Of a stretch of 34,738 nt of DNA, positions 14,775-23,412 are shown piece after piece; position 1 is the first letter of the stretch, and each line of letters starts with the position of its first letter. The notes under the pieces were generated by a model that saw nothing but the letters and a program-made list of their open reading frames with translations, had not been told where the DNA came from and ran no database searches. Origin of the DNA: an uncultured Prevotellaceae bacterium (lineage in GTDB: Bacteria; Bacteroidota; Bacteroidia; Bacteroidales; Bacteroidaceae). Location of the stretch: positions 1 to 34,738 of the forward strand of contig OMZS01000031.1 in assembly GCA_900315565.1 (NCBI GenBank), given 5' to 3'. Made by a program: the position numbers and the translations under genes.

Positions 14775-14941
14775 ATTTTTCACTTCGTTCAAGGCACTCT
14801 TCATACCTTCCGATGCGCCAGCCGCTCCCCGCCCATGTAGGGGCGGGGTGGCCGTAGGCCGGGGCGGGGTCAGTATTATTTCGCAAAATAGCTATATTAC
14901 AGACCCCACCCCTGACCCCTCCCCTCGAGGGGAGGGGAGCT
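14775..14941 (+). mobile_element. MITE-like repeat copy 1, right end missing
   Basis: This copy begins with ATTTTTCACTTCGTTCAAGG and continues through GATGCGCCAGCCGCTCCCC, a G/C-rich hairpin, GGCCGTAGGCCGGGG, TATTACAGACCCCACCCC and a CCCTCCCCTCGAGGGGAGGGG hairpin. It matches the reverse complement of the element at 34509-34721 almost throughout. Its right terminal inverted repeat is lost after GGGGAG. There is no transposase; mobility, if any, would depend on an enzyme supplied from elsewhere. Confidence 0.65.
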
Positions 14942-15096
14942 GCTTCCGCCTTGTGGTACTATGAATAATCTAAGCTAAAGAATTTGCGCCTGTTACCGAG
15001 AGATAATTATGCGGCGTGAAGAAATGACAGCGCAACACACGAGAAAAGAGCAATCAATGGCGGGTAGGAGGCAACAAAATGTCAAAGAAATAAGTG

Positions 15097-15108
15097 TTTT
15101 GCGCAAAA
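15097..15108. promoter_or_regulatory. 12-bp palindrome upstream of argD (possible operator)
   Basis: TTTTGCGCAAAA is a perfect palindrome about 40 bases upstream of the argD -7 element. It shares TTTTGC with the candidate ArgR box in front of argR, but is shorter than a normal ArgR box, so assignment is weak. Confidence 0.25.
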
Positions 15109-15145
15109 AAGTCAGCGGAAGTGACGATTTGTGAGATTTTTGCCG

Positions 15146-15153
15146 TAACTTTG
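15146..15153 (+). promoter_or_regulatory. -7 promoter element of the argD-proC-...-argF' run
   Basis: TAACTTTG matches TAnnTTTG and lies 28 bases before the argD start codon. No good TTTG is found at the -33 distance, so the promoter may depend on an activator or be weak. Confidence 0.55.
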
Positions 15154-15181
15154 CACCTCATTATAAGCAATAACAACAAAT

Positions 15182-16348
15182 ATGAAACTATTCGACGTTT
15201 ATCCGCTTTTCGACGTGAACATCGTCAAAGGTAAGGGCTGCCGCGTGTGGGACGACCAGGGTCAGGAGTATCTCGACCTCTACGGCGGGCACGCTGTCAT
15301 CAGCATCGGACACTCGCATCCGCACTATATAACCAAGGTAACCGAGCAACTCAACCGCATCGGGTTCTACAGCAACTCCGTCATCAACCGCCTGCAAGTG
15401 GAGCTGGCTGAGCGGCTGGGGCGCATCAGCGGCTACGACGACTACCAGCTGTTTCTCATCAACAGCGGTGCCGAAGCCAACGAAAACGCGCTGAAACTGG
15501 CGTCGTTCACCAACGGGCGCACCCGTGTGCTCTCGTGCGAGAAGGCTTTCCACGGGCGCACGTCGCTGGCTGTTGAGGTGACCAACAACCCCAAAATCAT
15601 TGCTCCCATCAACGACAACGCCCACGTCACTTACCTGCCGCTGAACGACCTGCCCGCCTGGGAGGCCGAACTGCAGAAGGGCGATGTGTGTGCCGTTATT
15701 CTGGAGTGCATTCAGGGCGTGGGAGGCATCCGCATGGCCACCGCCGAGTTTGCACAGGGACTGGCCGCCGCCTGCAAGCGCAACGGCACGCTGCTGATTT
15801 GCGACGAGATACAGTGCGGCTACGGTCGCAGCGGAAAATTCTTTGCCCACCAGTGGCTGGGCATACGTCCCGACATCATCACCGTGGCCAAGGGCATTGC
15901 CAACGGCTTCCCCATGGGCGCAGTGCTCATCGGTCCCGATTTCAAGCCCGTTTATGGGCAGTTGGGCACCACCTTCGGCGGCAACCATCTGGCCTGCGCG
16001 GCAGCACTGGCCGTGCTCGACGTGATGGAGAGCGAGGGTTTGGTAGAGAACGCTCACCTCGTGGGCGAATATCTCATAGAAAGGCTCAGCCAGTTGCGGG
16101 CCGGCCAAATCGCTGCCTGCGGGCAGAGCATCATCCGTGAGGTTCGCGGACGAGGCATGATGATTGGCATCGACCTGGAGTGCCCCCACAAGGACATCCG
16201 CCAGCCGCTCATCTATCAGGAGCACTGCTTTACGGGCTGCGCCGGCACCAACATGCTGCGTCTGTTGCCGCCGCTGTGCCTGAGCAAGGACGACGCCGAC
16301 CTCTTCATGGAGAAATTCGAGAAAGTGCTGTCAGCTGCAAAAGTTTAG
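15182..16348 (+). CDS. argD: Acetylornithine/succinylornithine aminotransferase
   Basis: This 388-residue class-III PLP aminotransferase converts N-acylglutamate semialdehyde and glutamate to N-acylornithine in the arginine pathway. Key features: GGHAVISIGHSHP at 35-47, NSGAEANENALKLA at 94-107, the PLP-binding Asp in LLICDEIQCGYGR (D208), and the Schiff-base lysine K237 in TVAKGIANGFPMGA. Length is normal. The start ATG lies behind a -7 element. It heads a long plus-strand run of pathway genes. The substrate is likely N-succinyl, judging from ArgF'. ArgD enzymes often also serve in lysine synthesis. Confidence 0.93.
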   Translation: MKLFDVYPLFDVNIVKGKGCRVWDDQGQEYLDLYGGHAVISIGHSHPHYITKVTEQLNRIGFYSNSVINRLQVELAERLGRISGYDDYQLFLINSGAEANENALKLASFTNGRTRVLSCEKAFHGRTSLAVEVTNNPKIIAPINDNAHVTYLPLNDLPAWEAELQKGDVCAVILECIQGVGGIRMATAEFAQGLAAACKRNGTLLICDEIQCGYGRSGKFFAHQWLGIRPDIITVAKGIANGFPMGAVLIGPDFKPVYGQLGTTFGGNHLACAAALAVLDVMESEGLVENAHLVGEYLIERLSQLRAGQIAACGQSIIREVRGRGMMIGIDLECPHKDIRQPLIYQEHCFTGCAGTNMLRLLPPLCLSKDDADLFMEKFEKVLSAAKV

Positions 16349-16444
16349 CAGCCAAGGCGTAGCAATGGCTCAACGCGATAATGATATGGCGTAATGCCGT
16401 TATAACGAACAACAACCCAACAACAACCAACGCAATAAAATTTT

Positions 16445-17224
16445 ATGAAAATAGCAATGATAGGCGCCGGAGCCATGGGCGGCGCAACTGTAGAGGGCCT
16501 TATCAAGGGCAACATGTTTAAGAACGAAGACATCACCGTGGCCGACCCCTCGCAGGCTGCCATCGACCGATTCGCCGCCTCGGGCGTGTCGGTGACGTCC
16601 GACAATGTGCTGGCCGCCCGCGACGCCGATGTGGTGTGCGTGTGCGTCAAGCCGTGGCTGGTGTGGAAGGTGCTCGAAGGCATCAAGCACGTGCTGCGTC
16701 CCTCCAGCCAGTTGCTCGTGGTGATTGCCGCCGGTGTGAAATCGTCGGAAATCAAGGAGTGGCTCGGCGACAACTGTCCGCCGCTGTTCCTGGTCATTCC
16801 CAACATCGCCATCGCCCAGATGGCCTCGATGACCTTTGTAGTGCCTGTGGGAGCCACCGACGAGCAGACCGCCACCGTGAAGGGCATGTTCGACGAGATG
16901 GGGCAGACGCTCATCACCGACGAACAGCATCTGGCCGCCGGCACCACACTGGCCTCCTGTGGCATAGCCTATGCCATGCGCTACATTCGCGCCGCCTCAG
17001 AGGGTGGTGTGGAGCTGGGCTTCAAGGCCGAAGATGCCAAGCAGATAGTGATGCAGACCGTAGAGGGTGCCGTGAAACTGCTCGAAGCCACAGGCTTGCA
17101 TCCCGAGCAGGCCATCGACCTGGTGACCACGCCGTGGGGGGTCACCATACGCGGACTCAACGAAATGGAGCACGCCGGCTTTACCAGTGCCGTGATTCGC
17201 GGACTGAAAGCGGGTGCAAAATAA
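16445..17224 (+). CDS. proC: Pyrroline-5-carboxylate reductase
   Basis: This 259-residue enzyme catalyses the last step of proline synthesis, NAD(P)H-dependent reduction of pyrroline-5-carboxylate. The N-terminal nucleotide-binding motif IGAGAMGGA is at 6-14. The C-terminal helical part carries ASCGIAYAMRYIRAASEGGVELG and a DLVTTPWGVTIRGLNEME block; most ProC proteins have TPGGTT in the same place, so TPWGVT is a minor variation. Length is close to the usual 260-275. It lies 96 bp after argD and 21 bp before the LolA-like gene. Together with proB and proA further along, all three dedicated proline enzymes are present. Confidence 0.92.
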   Translation: MKIAMIGAGAMGGATVEGLIKGNMFKNEDITVADPSQAAIDRFAASGVSVTSDNVLAARDADVVCVCVKPWLVWKVLEGIKHVLRPSSQLLVVIAAGVKSSEIKEWLGDNCPPLFLVIPNIAIAQMASMTFVVPVGATDEQTATVKGMFDEMGQTLITDEQHLAAGTTLASCGIAYAMRYIRAASEGGVELGFKAEDAKQIVMQTVEGAVKLLEATGLHPEQAIDLVTTPWGVTIRGLNEMEHAGFTSAVIRGLKAGAK

Positions 17225-17245
17225 ATAGTATCTTGATTACAAATA

Positions 17246-17881
17246 ATGAAAAACGTAATGCTTAAATTCAAACTGCTGGCAGTGCTCACCGCTTTCCTGG
17301 TTGCACCGCTCACGGCCTCGGCACAGGAAAACTCCAACGCCCGCCAGGCTAAACACATGTTTACCACCGCCTACAACCATTTCTATGGAAAGAAAGGCGT
17401 GACTTTCTCTTATAAAATCGACATTCTGCACCTTTATAAAGAAGAAGGACAGGCCTGGTACAAAGGCGACAAAAGCAAGTCGGTGTATAAGAACACCCGA
17501 ATGTGGAGCAACGGCAAGGAAAAATACATTCTGCGCGAGAAAAAGGGCATCGTGGAGATTCACGACCCCAAAGTGAACAAAAAAGACGAGAAACTGCAGA
17601 TGTTCAAATTTGAGCCCGACTCCTACAACTATTCCGTGAAAAAGGAGGAAGACGGCTACATGGTGACGCTCACCGCCAAACCCAATGCCAAGGTGAAGAT
17701 GAAGAAAATCATGGCCTTGCTCACGCCAGGCACCTACTACCCCAAGAAACTGCGCATCAAGGTGAGCATCTTCTGGGCTACCATCACCTTTGCCAATTTC
17801 CAGGCCGGAGGTCTCGACGACAGCATCTTCGAGTTCCCACGCAAAGAGTACAGCAATGTGCGCATTGTAGATGAAAGGTGA
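17246..17881 (+). CDS. LolA-like periplasmic protein
   Basis: This 211-residue protein has a Sec signal peptide (cleavage after LTASAQ, about residue 27). A mature part rich in beta-strand follows: GVTFSYKIDIL, KYILREKKGIVEIHDPKV, YNYSVKKEEDGYMVTL. The C-terminal ITFANFQAGGLDDSIFEF is like the end of LolA-type lipoprotein carriers. LolA shuttles lipoproteins across the periplasm; whether this paralogue does so or is a related lipid-binding protein cannot be told. The charged Lys/Asp content is high. The upstream ATG at 17246 is used; an alternative lies at 17261. It is within a run of amino-acid genes without an obvious link. Confidence 0.72.
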   Translation: MKNVMLKFKLLAVLTAFLVAPLTASAQENSNARQAKHMFTTAYNHFYGKKGVTFSYKIDILHLYKEEGQAWYKGDKSKSVYKNTRMWSNGKEKYILREKKGIVEIHDPKVNKKDEKLQMFKFEPDSYNYSVKKEEDGYMVTLTAKPNAKVKMKKIMALLTPGTYYPKKLRIKVSIFWATITFANFQAGGLDDSIFEFPRKEYSNVRIVDER

Positions 17882-17928
17882 GCCCCAGCGAAAAAAAGAA
17901 TTTAGTGAACCGAAAAATATTGAAATAA

Positions 17929-18483
17929 ATGGACGAACAACTCAAACAAATAGGCGAGCGGCTGCGCGGACTGCGCGACGTGCTCGACATTGAGGCCGGC
18001 GACATGGCCAAGCTTTGTGGCATTAGCCTGGAACAATATCAGAAAATGGAGCAGGGCGAGAGCGAACTGTCGGTGGCCAACCTTCAGAAAATAGCCAAGG
18101 AGTATGGCGTTTCGCTCGATGTGCTCATGTTTGGCGAAGAGCCCCACATGCGCAACTATTTCCTCACCCGCAAAGGGCAGGGGCTGCACGTGGAGCGCCG
18201 CAAGGCCTACAACTACGAGAGTCTGGCCAGCGGCTTCCGTGGGCGCAAGGCCGACCCGTTTATCGTCACCGTTGAGCCTAAGCCCGCCGATGCGCCCAAG
18301 GAGATGAACTCGCACTCGGGACAAGAGTTCAACATGGTGCTCGAGGGAACCATGGAGCTGACCATCGGCCCCAAGGTGCTCACGCTCGACGAGGGCGACT
18401 CCATTTATTTCGATGCCACCCAGCCCCACGGCATGCGTACGGTGGGCGATAAGCCCGTCAGGTTTCTGGCCATCATTTTTTAA
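17929..18483 (+). CDS. XRE-cupin transcriptional regulator
   Basis: This 184-residue protein has an N-terminal HTH_3 domain (about 8-66: GERLRGLRDVLDIEAGDMAKLCGISLEQYQKMEQGE, LQKIAKEYGVSLDVLMFGE). A C-terminal cupin barrel (about 115-184) includes HSGQEFNMVLEGTMELTIG and DSIYFDATQPHGMR, containing the two cupin motifs. The His residues in HSGQE and QPHG may bind a metal or ligand. Such regulators sense small molecules and control adjacent metabolic genes. Here the next gene, 35 bp downstream, is an acyl-CoA ligase, a pairing I recognise from Bacteroidetes genomes, so the ligase is the likely target. Confidence 0.9.
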   Translation: MDEQLKQIGERLRGLRDVLDIEAGDMAKLCGISLEQYQKMEQGESELSVANLQKIAKEYGVSLDVLMFGEEPHMRNYFLTRKGQGLHVERRKAYNYESLASGFRGRKADPFIVTVEPKPADAPKEMNSHSGQEFNMVLEGTMELTIGPKVLTLDEGDSIYFDATQPHGMRTVGDKPVRFLAIIF

Positions 18484-18518
18484 ACCTTCAAACCAACACT
18501 GAACAGCAGAAAGACTCC

Positions 18519-20279
18519 ATGGGAGAGCCGCAACACAATCACACGAACAACAGAATCATGGTAGAACGATTTTTGAAACAGACCGTTTTTACGTCTGTCG
18601 AAGACTATAACAAGAACCTGGAATTCATCATTCCCGACCATTTCAACTTTGCCTACGACGTGATGGACGCCTGGGCTGCCGAGGATCCCGACAAACTGGC
18701 TATCCTCTGGACCAACGACGAGGGTGCGGAGATTCGCACCACCTTCGGCCAACTGAAAGAGCAAACCGACCAGGCTGCTGCCTATCTGCAGTCGCTGGGC
18801 ATTGGCAAGGGCGACCCCGTGATGCTCATTCTGAAGCGCCGCTACGAGTGGTGGGTGGTGATGCTGGCCCTTCACAAGCTGGCCGCCGTGGTGATTCCGG
18901 CCACCCACATGCTCACCAACCACGACATTGTATATAGGAACACGCGCGCGAGTGTGAAAGCCATCGTCTGTGTAGATGATGCTTATGTCACGTCGCAGGT
19001 CATGGCCGCCATGCCCGAGAGTCCCACGGTGGAGACGCTCGTTGCCATCAAGTCCAGTCTGTCGTGTTGCCAACACGACAAACAGAACCAGCCGTGTTGC
19101 CAACACGACAAACACAACGCCCCCCTGCCCCCGGGCTTCCGCGATTGGCAGGCCGAGTGGCAGCAGGCGCCGCCCTTCGTGCGTCCCGCCGAGAAAAACA
19201 ATAACGACGACACCATGCTGATGTATTTCACCAGCGGCACCAGCGGCGAGCCCAAAATGGTGGCTCACGATTTCCTTTACGCCATGGGCCATCTCACCAC
19301 GGGCTTCTTTTGGCACAATCTGCACGAGGGCTCGCTCCATCTCACCGTGGCCGACACGGGCTGGGGCAAGGCCGTCTGGGGCAAGTTCTACGGACAGTGG
19401 TTTGCCGGTGCCACCGTGTTTGTGTTCGACCACGAGAAATTCAATGCCGACACGCTTCTGCGCCAGATTGAAAAATATCGCGTCACCAGTTTCTGTGCGC
19501 CGCCCACCATCTACCGCTTCATGATTCGCGAAGACCTCTCGCGCTACGACCTCTCGTCGCTCGAGTATTGCACCACGGCGGGCGAGGCGCTCAATCCGGC
19601 CGTGTTCGACAAGTTCTTCGAGAAAACGGGCATTCGCATGATGGAAGGCTTCGGCCAGACCGAAACCACTATGACCCTTGGCACCATGCCGTGGATGAAA
19701 CCCAAGCCCGGCTCCATGGGCATGCCCAACGCCCAGTACGACATCGACCTGCTCAAAGCCGACGGCACCCCCTGCGAGGACGGTGAAAAGGGTGAAATCG
19801 TGGTGCGTACGGACAAGTGTAAGCCTATCGGACTGTTCAAGGAATACTATCGCGACGAAGAGCTCACCCGCGAGGCCTGGCACGACGGCATCTATCACAC
19901 GGGCGACATGGCCTGGCGCGACGAGGACGGCTACTACTGGTTCGAGGGCCGTATCGACGATGTTATCAAGTCCTCGGGCTACCGCATTGGCCCGTTCGAG
20001 GTAGAGAGTGCGCTCATGACCCATCCTGCCGTGGTGGAATGTGCCATTACGGGTGTGCCCGACGATATTCGCGGCATGGTGGTGAAGGCCACTGTGGTGC
20101 TGGGCAAGGAGTGGAAAGACAAGGCGGGCGACGCGCTCGTCAAGGAGCTGCAGCAGCACGTCAAGCGCGTGACCGCTCCTTACAAGTACCCGCGCATTGT
20201 GGAGTTTGTCGATGAACTGCCCAAGACCATCAGCGGAAAAATTCGCCGTGTGGAAATCAGGAAAAAAGACGCAAAATGA
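18519..20279 (+). CDS. Acyl-CoA synthetase (AMP-forming, MACS-like)
   Basis: This 586-residue enzyme activates a carboxylic acid with ATP and CoA. Adenylation motifs are intact: YFTSGTSGEPK at 236-246, GFGQTETT in the middle, TGDMAWRDEDGYYWFEGRIDDVIKSSGYRIGPFEVE, and the C-terminal catalytic Lys (K574) in ISGKIRR. Its length and motifs fit medium-chain or acetyl-type synthetases, but the acid cannot be told. The start may be 18519 or an internal Met 13 codons later, MVERFLKQ. At residues 181-201 a repeat-derived insertion codes two SCCQHDK-like units. It ends in ATGA overlapping proB. Confidence 0.88.
   Translation: MGEPQHNHTNNRIMVERFLKQTVFTSVEDYNKNLEFIIPDHFNFAYDVMDAWAAEDPDKLAILWTNDEGAEIRTTFGQLKEQTDQAAAYLQSLGIGKGDPVMLILKRRYEWWVVMLALHKLAAVVIPATHMLTNHDIVYRNTRASVKAIVCVDDAYVTSQVMAAMPESPTVETLVAIKSSLSCCQHDKQNQPCCQHDKHNAPLPPGFRDWQAEWQQAPPFVRPAEKNNNDDTMLMYFTSGTSGEPKMVAHDFLYAMGHLTTGFFWHNLHEGSLHLTVADTGWGKAVWGKFYGQWFAGATVFVFDHEKFNADTLLRQIEKYRVTSFCAPPTIYRFMIREDLSRYDLSSLEYCTTAGEALNPAVFDKFFEKTGIRMMEGFGQTETTMTLGTMPWMKPKPGSMGMPNAQYDIDLLKADGTPCEDGEKGEIVVRTDKCKPIGLFKEYYRDEELTREAWHDGIYHTGDMAWRDEDGYYWFEGRIDDVIKSSGYRIGPFEVESALMTHPAVVECAITGVPDDIRGMVVKATVVLGKEWKDKAGDALVKELQQHVKRVTAPYKYPRIVEFVDELPKTISGKIRRVEIRKKDAK
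19060..19118 (+). repeat. In-frame palindromic repeat inside the acyl-CoA synthetase gene
   Basis: A perfect inverted repeat with 10-bp arms (TGTCGTGTTG at 19060-19069 and CAACACGACA at 19071-19080, one central base) is followed 30 bases later by a second copy with 7-bp arms (19093-19107). The period is ten codons. The repeats code a hydrophilic CCQHDK-type loop just before the adenylation motif. Confidence 0.8.
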
Positions 20280-21052
20280 GCAAAATGAGAATAGTAGTGA
20301 AAGTGGGCTCCAACGTGCTGACGCGGCGCGACGGCAAGCTCGACGTCACCCGCATGTCGGCACTTGTTGACCAGATAGCCTGGCTCCGCCGGCGGGGTTA
20401 CGAGCTGATACTGGTGAGCTCGGGTGCCATGGCTTCGGGCCGTGGCGAGCTGAAGGTTGACCATTCGCTCGACTCCGTGGAGCAGCGGCAGCTGTTTTCG
20501 GCCGTAGGACAGGTGAAGCTGGTAGGGCTTTATTACGATTTGTTCCGCGAGTTCAACATTCATGTGGGGCAGGTGCTCACCATGAAAGAAAACTTCCGTC
20601 CGGGCGAGCAGTACGAAAATCAGCGCGCCTGCATGACGGTGATGCTCGAAAACGACGTGCTGCCCATAGTCAACGAGAACGACACCGTCAGTGTCACCGA
20701 GCTGATGTTCACCGACAACGACGAGCTGTCAGGGCTCATCGCCCAGATGATGCAGGCCGACACACTGATTCTGCTTTCCAACATCGACGGCATCTTTACC
20801 ACCCATCCCGACGACCCCAACGCCCAACTCATTCGCGAGGTGGCACCGGGGCGCGACCTGAGCGAGTACATACAGCCGGAGAAAAGCGCTTTCGGGCGCG
20901 GAGGCATGCACTCTAAATACACCACGGCCAGCAAGGTGTCGAAGGCCGGCATACGTGTGATCATTGCCAACGGCGAGCGCAACGACATTCTCATCGACCT
21001 CATCGAAAAACCCGAAGAAACACCCCACACAGAGTTTATACCATGCAACTGA
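20276..21052 (+). CDS. proB: Glutamate 5-kinase without PUA domain
   Basis: This 258-residue protein phosphorylates glutamate, the first committed step of proline synthesis. It has the amino-acid kinase fold: [10 protein letters not shown] at the N-terminus, [55 protein letters not shown] and [21 protein letters not shown]. Many ProB proteins add a C-terminal PUA domain to reach about 365 residues; here the protein ends after the kinase domain. The start codon overlaps the stop of the ligase (ATGA); an alternative start lies at 20285. Its end overlaps proA by 10 bases. Proline feedback inhibition is the usual control. Confidence 0.93.
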   Translation: MSKMRIVVKVGSNVLTRRDGKLDVTRMSALVDQIAWLRRRGYELILVSSGAMASGRGELKVDHSLDSVEQRQLFSAVGQVKLVGLYYDLFREFNIHVGQVLTMKENFRPGEQYENQRACMTVMLENDVLPIVNENDTVSVTELMFTDNDELSGLIAQMMQADTLILLSNIDGIFTTHPDDPNAQLIREVAPGRDLSEYIQPEKSAFGRGGMHSKYTTASKVSKAGIRVIIANGERNDILIDLIEKPEETPHTEFIPCN

Positions 21053-22293
21053 CATCTATTTTCGAACAGACCAAACGGGCCAGCAAGTGTCTGGCTCTCA
21101 TCAGCGACGCGCAGCGAAATGAGATCCTCTGCGACGTTGCCCAGCAGATAGTTAGCCAAAAGCAGCGCATACTCGATGCCAATGCTGCCGACCTGGCGCG
21201 CATGGAGCGCAGCAATCCGCTCTACGACCGTTTGCAGCTCACCGAGGCGCGGCTCGAAGGCATCGCCGCCGACATGCGCAATGTGGCTACGCTGCCCACG
21301 CCCCTGGGCCATGTCACCAAGCAAAACACACTGCCCAACGGGCTGCGGCTCTGCCGCGTGAGTGTTCCGTTTGGCGTGATTGGCATGATTTACGAGGCAC
21401 GCCCCAACGTTACGTTCGACGTGTTCTCGCTTTGTTTCAAGAGTGGCAACGCCTGTGTGCTGAAAGGCGGCAAGGATGCCGACAACAGCAACCGCGAAGA
21501 GGTTGCCCTCATTCACGAAGTGCTTGAGCGCCATGGCATTCCGCGCGAGGTGGTGGCATTGTTGCCTGCCACCCACGAGGCAACGGGCGAGATGCTCAAC
21601 GCCGTGGGCTACATCGACCTCTGTATTCCGCGTGGTGGCCGCCGGCTTATCGATTTTGTGCGCGACACGGCCCGTGTGCCGGTCATCGAGACAGGGGCTG
21701 GCGTGGTGAACACTTATTTCGACCAGCAGGGCGACCTGGAGATGGGCAAGGCCATTGTCTTCAATGCCAAGACGCGCCGCGTGTCGGTGTGCAACGCCCT
21801 CGACTGCCTCATTGTGCACGAGAGCCGGCTGAGCGACCTGCCCGAACTGGTGGGCCAGATGGCCGAAAAACAGGTGATTATCTACGCCGACGAACCGGCT
21901 TACAAGGTACTCGACGGCCGTTATCCCGCCTCCTTGCTCGAACATGCTACCGACGAGAGCTTCGGTACCGAGTTTATGGACTATAAACTGGCTGTCAAGA
22001 CCGTCGCCTCGCTCGATGAGGCTCTGGCTCACATCGACCGCAACGGCAGCGGCCACAGCGAGGCCATTGTCACACAGGATGAAGAGGCAGCGCGCCGCTT
22101 TCAGGCTCATGTGGATGCGGCCTGCGTCTATTGGAATGCGCCCACCTCGTTTACCGACGGCGCACAGTTTGGCCTGGGTGCCGAAATAGGCATCAGCACG
22201 CAGAAACTGGGGCCGCGTGGCCCCATGGCGCTGGAGGAAATCACCACTTACAAATGGCTCATCGAGGGCGAAGGGCAAACACGCCCGGCATAA
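21043..22293 (+). CDS. proA: Gamma-glutamyl phosphate reductase
   Basis: This 416-residue NADPH-dependent dehydrogenase reduces glutamyl-5-phosphate to the semialdehyde. It belongs to the aldehyde dehydrogenase superfamily. Key features: [14 protein letters not shown] at 111-124, [21 protein letters not shown], and the catalytic cysteine C250 in VSVCNALDC. The usual C-terminal motif [28 protein letters not shown] is intact. It overlaps proB by 10 bp, giving translational coupling of the unstable intermediate's two enzymes. The length fits the family. Confidence 0.95.
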   Translation: MQLTSIFEQTKRASKCLALISDAQRNEILCDVAQQIVSQKQRILDANAADLARMERSNPLYDRLQLTEARLEGIAADMRNVATLPTPLGHVTKQNTLPNGLRLCRVSVPFGVIGMIYEARPNVTFDVFSLCFKSGNACVLKGGKDADNSNREEVALIHEVLERHGIPREVVALLPATHEATGEMLNAVGYIDLCIPRGGRRLIDFVRDTARVPVIETGAGVVNTYFDQQGDLEMGKAIVFNAKTRRVSVCNALDCLIVHESRLSDLPELVGQMAEKQVIIYADEPAYKVLDGRYPASLLEHATDESFGTEFMDYKLAVKTVASLDEALAHIDRNGSGHSEAIVTQDEEAARRFQAHVDAACVYWNAPTSFTDGAQFGLGAEIGISTQKLGPRGPMALEEITTYKWLIEGEGQTRPA

Positions 22294-22306
22294 ACGCCCT
22301 CTAAGC

Positions 22307-22330
22307 CTATAGCTTCTATAGTATCTATAG
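22307..22330 (+). repeat. Three CTATAG repeats, 9-bp period
   Basis: CTATAG occurs at 22307-22312, 22316-22321 and 22325-22330 in the 70-bp gap between proA and argF'. It is a short A/T-rich repeat; no promoter element is visible nearby. Possible slippage site or repeat debris. Confidence 0.6.
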
Positions 22331-22363
22331 CCCCCCATAACTCCCAATTAAAAAAACCAAGCA

Positions 22364-23326
22364 ATGAAGACCTTTATTAATGTAGAAGATATTGGCGACC
22401 TCAGCAAAGCACTCGCCGAAGCACAGGAAATTAAGAACGACCGTTACAAATATCAGCATCTGGGCCGCAACAAAACGCTCATGATGATATTCTTCAACAA
22501 CTCGTTGCGCACCCGCCTTTCCACGCAGAAGGCTGCCATGAACATGGGCATGAATGTCATTGTGCTCGATGTGAATGCCGGCGCATGGAAACTCGAAACC
22601 GAGCGCGGTGTCATCATGGATGGCGACAAGAGCGAGCATCTGCTGGAGGCTATTCCTGTGATGGGCTGCTACTGCGACATGATTGGTGTGCGCTCGTTTG
22701 CCGGGCTCACCGACCGCGAGTACGACTATGCCGAAACGGTGCTCAACCAGTTCATACGCTATTCGGGGCGCCCTGTGTTTGCCATGGAAACGGCCACAGT
22801 TCACCCCTTGCAGGCTTTTGCCGACCTCATTACCATTGAGGAGCACAAAACCGTGGCGCGCCCCAAGGTGGTGCTCACGTGGGCTCCCCACTGCCGCTCG
22901 CTGCCACAGGCCGTGCCCAACTCGTTTGCTCAGTGGATGAACGCTGCCGATGTAGATCTGGTCATCACCCATCCCGAGGGCTACGAGCTCGATCCGAAGT
23001 TCATTGGCAATGCCCGTGTGGAATACAATCAGAAGAAAGCCTTCGAGGGAGCCGACTTCATCTATGCCAAAAACTGGAGCAATCCGGGTGTCAGTAACCC
23101 CGCTGATTACGGCATAATCACTTCGAAAGACATGAGCTGGACGGTAGATACGGAACACATGTCGTGGACCAACAACGGAAAGTTCCTCCACTGTCTGCCC
23201 GTGCGCCGTGGACTCATCGTTACCGACGATGTCATTGAGTCGCCCAACTCGCTGGTGATTCCCGAAGCTGCCAACCGCGAAATTTCGTGCTCGGTGGTGC
23301 TCAAGCGCATGCTTGAAGCTCTGTAG
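22364..23326 (+). CDS. argF': N-succinylornithine (acylornithine) carbamoyltransferase
   Basis: This 320-residue enzyme transfers the carbamoyl group from carbamoyl phosphate to N-acylornithine. It has FFNNSLRTRLST at 43-54, the variant phosphate-binding motif of acylornithine transcarbamylases, then VIMDGDKSEHLLEAIPVMG, MIGVRSF and the C-terminal HCLPVRRG. Residue 90 is Ser in the GDKSEH segment. In the B. fragilis N-succinylornithine enzyme the equivalent is Pro90, and in the Xanthomonas N-acetylornithine enzyme it is Glu92; changing that Glu to Ser, Pro, Ala or Val was reported to switch preference to N-succinylornithine. The protein is therefore predicted to use N-succinylornithine. It is the last pathway gene of the run, 70 bp after proA. 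Confidence 0.93.
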   Translation: MKTFINVEDIGDLSKALAEAQEIKNDRYKYQHLGRNKTLMMIFFNNSLRTRLSTQKAAMNMGMNVIVLDVNAGAWKLETERGVIMDGDKSEHLLEAIPVMGCYCDMIGVRSFAGLTDREYDYAETVLNQFIRYSGRPVFAMETATVHPLQAFADLITIEEHKTVARPKVVLTWAPHCRSLPQAVPNSFAQWMNAADVDLVITHPEGYELDPKFIGNARVEYNQKKAFEGADFIYAKNWSNPGVSNPADYGIITSKDMSWTVDTEHMSWTNNGKFLHCLPVRRGLIVTDDVIESPNSLVIPEAANREISCSVVLKRMLEAL

Positions 23327-23412
23327 AATAAATCATGCTCAATAGGTCCGGACTCCAAAATCATGTAAAGTCATACCAATACATCAGTCATTCATTTTTT
23401 CGGACTTAACTG

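Larger units (their letters stand above)
14413..15145. other. Gene-free region with tandem repeats and a MITE-like fragment
   Basis: No plausible coding sequence is present; the 62- and 77-codon frames here fall in repeats. From 14583 there are two 85-bp tandem units and a partial third. From 14775 to 14941 there is a repeat with G/C-rich hairpins. From 14942 to 15145 I see no gene, only a CCTGTTACCG word (near 14990) also found in the repeats at 34302, and a 12-bp perfect palindrome at 15097-15108. Confidence 0.7.

Noticed and set aside
14775-14941. Considered as a CRISPR or rRNA/tRNA fragment because of G/C-rich hairpins
   Set aside because: There are no regular short spacers and no tRNA or rRNA motifs; it matches the inverted repeat element at the window's end instead.
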